This document shows, piece by piece, positions 1 to 6,353 of a DNA stretch of 11,708 nucleotides. The translations under genes were made by a program, and so were the position numbers. The stretch comes from Hyphomicrobiales bacterium (lineage in GTDB: Bacteria > Pseudomonadota > Alphaproteobacteria > Rhizobiales > Xanthobacteraceae): NCBI GenBank assembly GCA_003164375.1, contig PLTE01000118.1, positions 14,024-25,731 on the forward strand. The letters are read 5' to 3'. The notes beneath the pieces are model-generated. The model was given only the letters and a program-made list of their open reading frames with translations. It did not search any database and was not told where the DNA came from. Numbering within the stretch: position 1 is the first letter of the stretch; each line of letters opens with the position of its first letter.

Positions 1-1
1 C

Positions 2-1723
2 GGCGGTCTGGTCGCCGCCGCCGCGCCCGGCGCGTCGGACCTCGATACGTTCACGCTGTCACGCCGTCTGGCGTCGCCGGACGGCTCGTTCCGTGGCGTC
101 ATCGCGGTTGCGGTGCGGCCGAGTTATTTCGACGACTTCTACGCCATGATCGAGCAGTCGCCCGGCAATTTCTACGACCTGGTACGTCCCGACGGCGTGT
201 TGCTCGCGCGTTATCCTGCCGCCACGGCAGGTTTCCGGCAGCTCAGCCCAAAAAGCGGCTTGCGCATCGCGATCGGCAACGGCTTGACCCACGGCCTGTA
301 CTCGGCGTCCTCGGAGGGCGATGGCATCGACCGGCGGATCGGCTTTCGCAAACTGCCGGGTTATCCGCTCTATGTGCTCGCCGGCACCGAGAACGCGGCG
401 ATCCGCGCGCAATGGCTGTCGATCATCAGCGCGCATCTGATCTTCGGCTTACCGGTGACGCTGTTATTGTTCTGCACGCTGTGGGTGGCGCTGCGACGGA
501 CCCAGCGCCTGCACGATGAGGCCGAGCGCCGCGAAATCGCGGAAGACGCGCTGCGGCAGGCGCAGCGGCTCGAAGCGATCGGCCAATTGACCGGCGGCGT
601 CGCGCACGACTTCAACAATCTTCTGATGATCGTCGGCGGCACGGTGCAGCGCCTGCGCCGGCACTTGAGCGACAACAAAGAATCGGCCGGCGACAAGGCA
701 ACACAACTCCTCGACACCATCAGTACTGCGACGCAGCGCGGCGAAAGCCTGACGCGCCAATTGCTGGCCTTTTCGCGGCGGCAGATGTTGCAGCCCTGCG
801 TGATCGATCTGGCCGAGCGGCTGCCCGAGATCAAGGACATGCTCAGCCGCTCGCTGCGCGGCGACATCGAAATCCGCGTCGGCGTCGTACGCCGGCCGTG
901 CCTGGTCAAAGTCGATCCCAGCGAGTTCGAGCTCGCTTTGCTCAATCTGGCGTTCAACGCCCGTGACGCGATGCCGTCGGGCGGGACGCTGACCCTCACG
1001 GCAAAGCCGGTCGTGATGCGCGGCAAGGATTCGGAGGAAGGCTTAAGCGGCGAATTCGTCGCCATCAGGGTCGCGGATACCGGAACCGGCATCCCGCCCG
1101 ACGTGCTGCCGCGGGTGTTCGAACCGTTCTTCACGACCAAAGAGGTCGGCAAGGGCACGGGCCTCGGCTTGAGCCAGGTCTACGGCTTTGCCCGCCAATC
1201 CGGCGGTGTTGCCACGATCGCCACCTCGGCGCGCCGCGGCACCGCGGTCACGATGTTCTTGCCGCGGACCTGGGAAACTGTCACCCAGCCGCGCCAGGAG
1301 CAGGTCGCCGCCGCCGCCGCGCGGCCCGCCGGCACTGTGCTCGTGGTCGAGGACAATGCCGAGGTTGCCGCAGTCGGCCGGGCCTATTTCGAACAGCTCG
1401 GCTACCAGGTCAGCCACGCGGCAAGCGCGCAAGCCGCGATCGACATGATCGAAGGCAGCGGCGAGATCGATCTGGTGTTTTCGGACATATTGATGCCGGG
1501 TGGCATGAACGGTCTCGAATTGGCGGATACGCTGCGGCGGCGGTTTCCACAGATCGCGGTGCTGTTGACCACCGGCTATAGTTCGAGCGCACAGGACGCC
1601 GTGCGCCGCGGCTTCGACGTATTGCAAAAACCCTATGACATCGCGGCGCTGCAACGCGCCTTGCGCGGGGAGCGGGGCGCGCCCGGCCAGCAGTCTCCGG
1701 CGCCGAAGCAGGCGGCGGGGTAA
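2..1723 (+). CDS. Hybrid sensor histidine kinase (Cache-type sensor, HisKA, HATPase, receiver), 5'-partial
   Basis: The frame is open from the window edge, so the true start lies upstream; the GTG at 113 is internal. Residue numbers here count from that GTG. The first ~95 residues, plus the 37 codons before them, resemble the end of an extracytoplasmic Cache/PDC sensor. A membrane helix follows at about 101-127. The HisKA H-box is GGVAHDFNNLL with phospho-acceptor His165. The HATPase domain shows an N-box (N278, N282), a G1 box ADTGTGIP at 321-328 and GKGTGLGL at 346-353. A short linker leads to a receiver domain (about 407-518) with acidic residues E413/D414, phospho-acceptor Asp458 and Lys506. 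No DNA-binding output or HPt domain follows, so the signal must pass to an unseen partner. The family relays phosphate from His to Asp; the ligand cannot be told from sequence. No response regulator gene lies next to it in the window. Confidence 0.93.
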   Translation, partial: GGLVAAAAPGASDLDTFTLSRRLASPDGSFRGVIAVAVRPSYFDDFYAMIEQSPGNFYDLVRPDGVLLARYPAATAGFRQLSPKSGLRIAIGNGLTHGLYSASSEGDGIDRRIGFRKLPGYPLYVLAGTENAAIRAQWLSIISAHLIFGLPVTLLLFCTLWVALRRTQRLHDEAERREIAEDALRQAQRLEAIGQLTGGVAHDFNNLLMIVGGTVQRLRRHLSDNKESAGDKATQLLDTISTATQRGESLTRQLLAFSRRQMLQPCVIDLAERLPEIKDMLSRSLRGDIEIRVGVVRRPCLVKVDPSEFELALLNLAFNARDAMPSGGTLTLTAKPVVMRGKDSEEGLSGEFVAIRVADTGTGIPPDVLPRVFEPFFTTKEVGKGTGLGLSQVYGFARQSGGVATIATSARRGTAVTMFLPRTWETVTQPRQEQVAAAAARPAGTVLVVEDNAEVAAVGRAYFEQLGYQVSHAASAQAAIDMIEGSGEIDLVFSDILMPGGMNGLELADTLRRRFPQIAVLLTTGYSSSAQDAVRRGFDVLQKPYDIAALQRALRGERGAPGQQSPAPKQAAG

Positions 1724-1883
1724 CGCGCATCGGGGCATAATCGCGGGCTCGATTTGCGCGGGCTGTAATTAGGCTTCAAGAAATGACTCGTAACAGATAG
1801 AGCGGCAAACCTTCAGCCGTGACGCGTCAGCGCTCAAAAAGTCAGCAGCAAAGAATCAATCCCGAGGAATCGATCTCAAAAAA
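1724..1883. other. Intergenic gap, no gene seen
   Basis: About 160 bases between the stop of the hybrid kinase and the stop of the convergent 62-residue membrane protein gene. It is richer in A and T than the flanking genes. I see no convincing open frame with a ribosome binding site and no strong hairpin followed by a T run. A short direct repeat CGCGGGCT occurs twice near 1742-1765. Nothing else stands out. Confidence 0.5.
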
Positions 1884-2072
1884 TCATCCCCACGGCAATT
1901 GCGCCATCAGTCGCGGCACCGCATCGATTCCGACGGAAGAAATCGCCATATAGAGCGTCATCAGCGAGCCCACTGTACAGAAACAAACGATCGGCCAAGC
2001 GTCGTCGGATACCGCCAACGCCACGGTGCTGGGTCGCCTCATCGGATTTCCAAGTTCGCCACGATTGGGCAT
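1884..2072 (-). CDS. Small single-helix membrane protein, 62 residues, unknown function
   Basis: The ATG (2070-2072) is preceded on its strand by CAGGAG, six bases upstream, one of the best ribosome binding sites in the window. That is the main reason to treat this short frame as real. The protein has a polar, basic start (about 1-22, several Arg), one hydrophobic segment at about 27-48 (from WPIVCFCTVG onward) and a short tail ending in LPWG. It reads as a one-span inner-membrane protein with no enzyme motif. It is transcribed divergently from the amidohydrolase operon, so the 2073-2251 region probably holds promoters for both. The frame opposite it (1899-2087, +) is Arg/His-rich and lacks comparable signals. 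I do not recognise the family. Function unknown. Confidence 0.68.
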   Translation of the reverse strand: MPNRGELGNPMRRPSTVALAVSDDAWPIVCFCTVGSLMTLYMAISSVGIDAVPRLMAQLPWG

Positions 2073-2251
2073 TTCATTCTCCTGTGATGACCTGACACAA
2101 AGCTGCGATGCAAATTCCGGGCCGCACGGCGCAGCGAAACATCGGTTGCGTTACCAGCGGCTTAATATTGCGTCGCGGCGCGGGGCCAAAGTTATGATCC
2201 AGGTTTATGCTGCATGACCTGCCGAGCGCAAAAGACGCCGACCGGGAACCG
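2073..2251. promoter_or_regulatory. Divergent promoter region between small membrane protein and amidohydrolase operon
   Basis: This gap separates two diverging genes and must carry the start signals of both if they are transcribed independently. It contains the AGGAG ribosome binding site for the leftward gene at 2079-2083. An A/T-rich patch TTAATATT near 2162-2169 may be part of a promoter. No well-spaced -35/-10 pair or clear operator palindrome could be picked by eye, so the exact promoter positions are not assigned. Confidence 0.3.
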
Positions 2252-3118
2252 ATGACCATGTGCGCAACCACGGTCGACATTCACCCCCACATCATCGCCG
2301 CCGACTTGGCGCGCTATCCGCGCGCGCCGCTGGGCGGCCGGCAATCGAATGGGTCGGCGATCCGGCCGGTCGCGCTCGAAACCATGATCGCGGCCATGGA
2401 CGGCGCCGGGGTCGCTAAGGCCGCGATCGTGCAGGCCTCCACCTGCTACGGTCACGATAATTCCTACGTCGCCGATGCGGTGGCGGCGCACCCGCAGCGA
2501 TTCACCGGCGTGTTCTCGGTCGACGTGCTGGCGCCGGAAGCGCCGGAACGGATGCGTTATCGGCACGATCGCGGACTGACCGGCATGCGGCTGTTCACCT
2601 TCGGCTCCACCATGAGCGAGCAGGCGTCCTGGCTCGACGATCCGAAATCCAATCCGGCCTGGCGCTGCGCCGCCGAGCGCGGGTTGTCGATCTGCATGCA
2701 GATGTCGGCAGAGGGAATTGCGCAGCTGACGCGCATGATCGAACGCTTTCCGACGGTCAAAGTCATTCTCGATCACGCCGCGCGGCCGGTTTTCGCCGAC
2801 GGGCCGCCTTATGCGGCGGCGGCGAGCCTGTTTGGCCTAGCCCGCTATGCCAACGTCCACTTGAAACTCACGGCGCGCAATTTCGTCGAGGCGCGTCGCG
2901 GCAAGGCGTTGCCGGAGACCTTGTTGCCGCGGCTCGTGGCCGAATTCGGCGCGGCACGGTTGGCCTGGGGCTCGAATTATCCGTCGTCGGACGGCACCTT
3001 GCCGCAGCTCTTGGCGCTGGCGCGCGCTACGCTTTCCGGATTGCCGCAAAGCGATCGCGACTGGATCTTTGCCAAAACCGCGCAAGTGCTTTATCCGGCG
3101 CTGGCCGATCAGGGATGA
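2252..3118 (+). CDS. Amidohydrolase-2 family metal-dependent hydrolase/lactonase-like protein
   Basis: A 288-residue TIM-barrel hydrolase of the amidohydrolase-related (PF04909-type) family, probably cytosolic because no signal peptide is seen. The N-terminal metal-binding motif is DIHPH (His11, His13). Later come the strand motif VILDHAARP (His175) and WGSNYP near 239-244. Family members hydrolyse lactones and similar bonds or decarboxylate aromatic acids; the substrate here is unknown. The usual Asp of the (G)SDYP motif is Asn242, which suggests an altered metal site or a metal-independent lactonase-like mechanism. Start choice: ATG at 2252 puts the DIHPH strand near the N-terminus as is normal. 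An in-frame ATG at 2207 would add 15 polar residues; both have weak ribosome binding sites (GGGAA for 2252, AGG for 2207). The next gene starts 33 bases after the stop, so the two are very likely one operon. Confidence 0.88.
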   Translation: MTMCATTVDIHPHIIAADLARYPRAPLGGRQSNGSAIRPVALETMIAAMDGAGVAKAAIVQASTCYGHDNSYVADAVAAHPQRFTGVFSVDVLAPEAPERMRYRHDRGLTGMRLFTFGSTMSEQASWLDDPKSNPAWRCAAERGLSICMQMSAEGIAQLTRMIERFPTVKVILDHAARPVFADGPPYAAAASLFGLARYANVHLKLTARNFVEARRGKALPETLLPRLVAEFGAARLAWGSNYPSSDGTLPQLLALARATLSGLPQSDRDWIFAKTAQVLYPALADQG

Positions 3119-3151
3119 AAGTCAAGGACTGAAAGCCGAGGAACGACCGCG

Positions 3152-4054
3152 ATGAGCATCGAAAAAATCACGCTGCGCACGATGTTGGGCAATTATCCCA
3201 ATCTGGCCGCCCTGAAGAAAAAGCAGCTGACGTCCGACCGCGTCGACTTCGATTTCGTCGACGTGAAAGTCGCGAACCAGTTTTTCAAAGCGCTGGTGCG
3301 CGACGCCAAGTTCGACTTGAGCGAATTGGCGATCGTCACTTTCCTGCAGGCCAAAGCCTACGGCAAGCCTTACGTGCTCTTGCCGGCGGTCGTGGTCGGC
3401 CGCGGCCAGCACCACACCATCGCCTATAATCCGGAGCGCGGGCACTTAAGCCCCGCCGACCTTGAAGGCAAGCGTGTCGGCGTCCGCGCCTATACCGTTA
3501 CCACCGGCGTCTGGGTGCGCGGCATCTTGCGCGAGCAATACGGCATCGACGAAAAAAAGGTGCATTGGGTCACCTTCGAGGATCCGCATCTCGCCGAGTT
3601 TCACGATCCGGACCTCATCGAGCGCGCCGCGCCCGGCAAGACGCTGCCGCAGATGCTGCTCGACGGCGAGCTCGACGCCGGCATCGTCGGCGACCAGCTG
3701 CCGGATCCGCGGCTCAAGCATCTGATCCCGAATCCAGAGGCCGAGGCCAAGCAATGGGCGCTGAGCCACGGCGGCGTGCCGATCAATCACCTGGTGGTGA
3801 TGCGGCAGGAGATCGCGCGCGCGCATCCGGATGTGGTGCGGGAAGTGTTCCGTCTGCTGCACGACAGCAAGCTCGCGGCCAAGCTGCCCGATACCGGCAC
3901 CGCCTTGGATCCGTTGCGCTTCGGCGTCGAGCCCAACCGGCGCGCGCTCGATGTCATTATCGATTTTTCGTTCCGCCAGGGCATGATCCCGCGCCGCTTC
4001 TCGGTCGACGAGCTGTTCGACGAAACGACGCGCGGTTTGACGGCTCTTTATTGA
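3152..4054 (+). CDS. 4,5-dihydroxyphthalate decarboxylase-like protein (PBP2 fold, cytosolic)
   Basis: A 300-residue protein with a periplasmic-binding-protein type 2 fold but no signal peptide, as in the Pht5-type 4,5-dihydroxyphthalate decarboxylase group and related putative substrate-binding proteins. Recognisable parts are the opening strand ITLRTMLGNYP (about 6-16), FDLSELAIVTF (54-64), LEGKRVGVRAYTVTTGVWVRG (from 104), LLDGELDAGIVGD (169-181) and a C-terminal helix around 264-300. In phthalate degradation such enzymes release CO2 from 4,5-dihydroxyphthalate to give protocatechuate. No other phthalate gene is visible, so the real substrate may be another aromatic acid. The ribosome binding site GAGGA lies nine bases before the ATG. 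It follows the amidohydrolase by 33 bases and ends 16 bases before the stop of the convergent glycosyltransferase gene. The family call is good; the exact reaction is inference. Confidence 0.85.
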   Translation: MSIEKITLRTMLGNYPNLAALKKKQLTSDRVDFDFVDVKVANQFFKALVRDAKFDLSELAIVTFLQAKAYGKPYVLLPAVVVGRGQHHTIAYNPERGHLSPADLEGKRVGVRAYTVTTGVWVRGILREQYGIDEKKVHWVTFEDPHLAEFHDPDLIERAAPGKTLPQMLLDGELDAGIVGDQLPDPRLKHLIPNPEAEAKQWALSHGGVPINHLVVMRQEIARAHPDVVREVFRLLHDSKLAAKLPDTGTALDPLRFGVEPNRRALDVIIDFSFRQGMIPRRFSVDELFDETTRGLTALY

Positions 4055-4057
4055 ACC

Positions 4058-4078
4058 GACGCGCTTTCCGTCAGCGTC
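4058..4078. terminator. Small possible hairpin between convergent genes
   Basis: GACGC at 4058-4062 can pair with GCGTC at 4074-4078 across an 11-base loop, spanning the 16-base gap between the convergent stop codons at 4054 and 4071. The stem is only five pairs and there is no T run, so this is a weak candidate for a shared terminator. Confidence 0.15.
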
Positions 4079-5741
4079 TGAGCGTCCAGCAGACGAGCCA
4101 GCTCATGGTGTTCGGCCGGTTCTCGTTGACAGCGAGCCAGCGATCCAGCGAACTCGAATTCTGCAGCCCGGCGAACTCATTCGGATCCCGGGGCCCTTCC
4201 AACACCTGCTCGATATCGTGGCTTGCGGCAAACCGCTTTTGCAGCACAGCCGTGATCTGAGGATCGAGGAAGTCGTGGCATTCGATGATCATGTCGCATT
4301 GCAGTAATTCGGGCACGTGCGCAGGATCGAGGAGCTGAAGCTCGGCGCCTTCACAATCCACGATGAGAAGCGGTCGTTCGTTTTCGGACATAATCCGAGC
4401 GAGAGACTCAATGCCGCACGTCCCCGCCACCACGACCCGGTTGCTGACCTGATTGACTGCCGCGGCGCGAAGACAGATGGCCTCAGCTTTTTCATTGGCA
4501 TCGAACGCGAACACCTTCGCCCGCGGCAGGGCCCGAGCGATACCTACCGCATAATAACCCTCGGCACAGCCGATGTTGACGACGGCCGTTGGATTCCGGC
4601 TCACGGCCTTGGCAATGGCGGGATGCAATTCCGCTTCGTAACAGCCGAGCAACTTAGGCGACAGATCACCATCGCCCCAGGAAGCCTCCGCCAGCAGCGT
4701 CATGCCCGCGAAGGGTCCTGACGCGACACTGAGGCCGTAAAACGTGATCAGATCGTTGGTGATTGCGGCACGCCTGACTAGGGCGGCGGCCGTGAGATCG
4801 TGGAATATTCCCAGATAACGTAAGTCGGCAATGTCGGGCGGAAACTCTCCCTTCAAGGCCGTCCGGCCACCAGCCGCGTGCGGGCTAACGCCGAACTTCC
4901 GACGCACGGCCTGCCACAACGCTCGCGCCAGCCGACTGCGGGATCGCAACAGCGCGTTATGTTGGGCAATGGCTTTTGCTGCGTGCGCCTCAGTCTGTTG
5001 CAGCCGCTGCTCGGTCTGGTGCTGTATTAAATTGAGCTGTCGTGACAACAGACGCCGCGCGCTAGGTGGCAGCGTCTCGCGAATGGGCTGAAGGGCGATC
5101 TCGCGATCGAGGCTCAGGAGACGCGTGGCCTTCGGTCGCCCCGCAAAGTGATAGATGATCGGATCGGGTCCGATCGTGGAGCCGACGAGAACGTTCCAGT
5201 CGACGGGAAGTTCTTGGACGTGCGCCATGCGATCCGGATCCGGATCGTCAGTGCCACCAAGACCGAGCATCTTCCGATATCCCAGCAGGTGGAGCATGGC
5301 CGCCTGTTCGTGCCAAAAATGATTGATGAAGTCGGTTTGTCGCCAGATTTCGTCGAGAAAATCAATGGACCAGGTACAATTCCGCCAAAGCATTACGCCG
5401 GTATTGAAATGACCCTGAATAACGCCATAGCTTTCCGAGTTGTCCGGACCGTGCCAACATAAGGAAAGGTCTCTCCCGGGCGTTATGTGATTGCGAATAT
5501 CTTCGTCAAAACGCACGAATATCGCATCCGCATCAACAAAAAGGCAGTAATCAAACCCGGACTGCAGAACTTCGCGAATGCATTTGATTTTACCCCAAAG
5601 AGGCGGCCGGCCTTCTGCCTTCGGCGGCATCGTCAGAAATTCCAAGCCGAAGATATCGGCGTAGCGTCGCATGGACGGCAAAGTGCGATCCGCGATCTCG
5701 CGATAATTTTCGTCGAAAACGGTGAGCAGGGCGATTTTCAT
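4071..5741 (-). CDS. Bifunctional protein: GT34-like glycosyltransferase fused to FkbM-like SAM methyltransferase
   Basis: A 556-residue two-domain protein. Residues 1-~215 look like a GT-A glycosyltransferase of the galactosyltransferase GMA12/MNN10 (GT34) type: MKIALLTVFDENY start, LWGKI near 48-52, metal-binding DxD as DAD at 70-72, HFNTGVMLWRN (111-121), HEQAAML (144-150) and a late His in YHFAGRPK (His198). Residues ~225-285 form a charged, Gln-rich helical linker. Residues ~300-556 carry an FkbM-like SAM-dependent methyltransferase: motif I VVNIGCAEGYYAVG (387-400), acidic end of strand 2 (FAFDA, 411-415) and IVDCEGAEL (460-468). The natural reading is that one polypeptide adds a sugar and O-methylates a glycan. 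No signal peptide or membrane helix is seen, so it acts in the cytosol. No other glycan genes flank it. The start matches the family but has no strong ribosome binding site. The gene looks less GC-rich than its neighbours, which hints at transfer. Confidence 0.85.
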   Translation of the reverse strand: MKIALLTVFDENYREIADRTLPSMRRYADIFGLEFLTMPPKAEGRPPLWGKIKCIREVLQSGFDYCLFVDADAIFVRFDEDIRNHITPGRDLSLCWHGPDNSESYGVIQGHFNTGVMLWRNCTWSIDFLDEIWRQTDFINHFWHEQAAMLHLLGYRKMLGLGGTDDPDPDRMAHVQELPVDWNVLVGSTIGPDPIIYHFAGRPKATRLLSLDREIALQPIRETLPPSARRLLSRQLNLIQHQTEQRLQQTEAHAAKAIAQHNALLRSRSRLARALWQAVRRKFGVSPHAAGGRTALKGEFPPDIADLRYLGIFHDLTAAALVRRAAITNDLITFYGLSVASGPFAGMTLLAEASWGDGDLSPKLLGCYEAELHPAIAKAVSRNPTAVVNIGCAEGYYAVGIARALPRAKVFAFDANEKAEAICLRAAAVNQVSNRVVVAGTCGIESLARIMSENERPLLIVDCEGAELQLLDPAHVPELLQCDMIIECHDFLDPQITAVLQKRFAASHDIEQVLEGPRDPNEFAGLQNSSSLDRWLAVNENRPNTMSWLVCWTLRR

Positions 5742-5948
5742 TGCTTCGGCCGTAACAAATTCGACACTGCTCAGCTAAACACAAGGCCGTCGTCGACCGC
5801 AATTGACCGCGGAGCCCGGAAATCCGTAGCGGCCGCCTAATTGCCAATTGCGTCGGCACCTTCAATCGCCGCGCCCCTGGCCAAAAGCAGAAAGGCGATG
5901 CGCTTGGCAAGAATTATTCGATTTGCCCATTGCTATTCGAGCGGATGC

Positions 5949-6060
5949 GGCGTCGAGTGCCGATTGAATAACATGGACCGGCGGGGGTCATTTTCCCCGA
6001 GAGCTGCCATCAAAGCGGCGACGTACCGAATTCGCCGTTCAATCATCGGCACTCGATGCC
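5949..6060. repeat. Imperfect long inverted repeat, ~20-bp arms around a 69-base centre
   Basis: The left arm GGCGTCGAGTGCCGATTGAA (5949-5968) and the reverse complement of 6038-6060 match at 19 of 20 positions apart from a 3-base insertion in the right arm (GCCGAT-GAT-TGAA). The centre holds a smaller stem, CGGGG with CCCCG, around GTCATTTT near 5982-5999. The arrangement could be a structured RNA, a remnant of a small insertion element, or a regulatory site. No coding frame fits it. Confidence 0.6.
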
Positions 6061-6085
6061 GTCGGCAGGCACCAATCAACCTCAC

Positions 6086-6124
6086 TTCGTAAATTCGCCT
6101 CGTAACTTCACTTCGTAACTTTAC
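6086..6124 (+). repeat. Three 13-bp tandem repeats upstream of the 32-residue peptide gene
   Basis: Three consecutive 13-mers run TTCGTAAATTCGC (6086-6098), CTCGTAACTTCAC (6099-6111) and TTCGTAACTTTAC (6112-6124). The core TCGTAA recurs exactly every 13 bases. The array ends two bases before the GGAG ribosome binding site of the small membrane peptide gene. It could be a repeated operator, a leader element, or simply recent slippage. Confidence 0.7.
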
Positions 6125-6138
6125 CTGGAGCGTGAGCC

Positions 6139-6237
6139 ATGGAAGCGTTTTTTATTGCGCTCGCTGTAATCGCCATGACCGCCGGTTGCTTTTGGTTGTT
6201 CGTTATCGAGCCACGGAGAAAGATCTACGATTCATGA
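6139..6237 (+). CDS. 32-residue single-helix membrane peptide, unknown function
   Basis: The ATG at 6139 follows GGAG (6127-6130) with an eight-base gap, a good ribosome binding site. The frame runs 32 codons to TGA at 6235-6237. The product begins MEAFFIALAVIAMTAGCFWL, a continuous hydrophobic segment of about 22 residues, and ends in a positively charged tail with PRRKIYD. The positive tail predicts an N-out/C-in one-span inner-membrane peptide. Size and layout recall subunit-type small proteins such as CydX, CcoQ or KdpF, but I see no matching signature motif and no partner complex gene alongside, so no function is assigned. It lies directly downstream of three 13-bp tandem repeats. The short length means gene finders may miss it; the start signal and membrane-like composition support it. 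Confidence 0.6.
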   Translation: MEAFFIALAVIAMTAGCFWLFVIEPRRKIYDS

Positions 6238-6353
6238 TTCACTGATCGCCCGCCTTGGCGTCTGTCGTGTGGAATTGCGGCCGCCCCTGGACGCGCAGGA
6301 CCCCTTTGGCCCGGTCCATCCGCTCAGCCATCTGCGCAATTTCGGCGCCCCCA

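Larger units (their letters stand above)
5742..6138. other. Gene-poor stretch of about 400 bases with repeat structures
   Basis: This region lies upstream of both the leftward glycosyltransferase-methyltransferase gene and the rightward 32-residue peptide gene, so it should hold their promoters. It contains an imperfect long inverted repeat (5949-5968 with 6038-6060) and three 13-bp tandem repeats (6086-6124), listed separately. The frames present (for example a TTG-started, Arg-rich frame at 5841-6092) lack ribosome binding sites and do not look protein-like. No transposase remains are recognised. Confidence 0.5.

Noticed and set aside
370..1158. Long leftward frame (262 codons) opposite the hybrid kinase
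   Set aside because: It lies wholly inside the well-supported kinase gene and its product is Ser/Arg-rich without domains, as expected for an antisense shadow in high-GC DNA.
1043..1738. Leftward frame of 231 codons opposite the receiver and HATPase part of the kinase
   Set aside because: Its product is Arg/Gly/His-rich low-complexity sequence, and the sense strand encodes clear kinase motifs.
3565..4260. Rightward 231-codon frame running past the decarboxylase-like gene
   Set aside because: It is out of frame with the real gene, Arg/Ala-rich, and overlaps the convergent glycosyltransferase gene.
5838..5930. Leftward open stretch with helix-like product (begins QWANRIILAKRIAFLLLARG) in the 5742-6138 gap
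   Set aside because: It follows an in-frame TAG, has no start codon with a ribosome binding site, and is only about 31 codons. It could be a gene remnant but cannot be supported.
5841..6092. Rightward 83-codon frame in the gene-poor gap
   Set aside because: TTG start, no ribosome binding site, Arg-rich product, and it runs through both arms of the inverted repeat.
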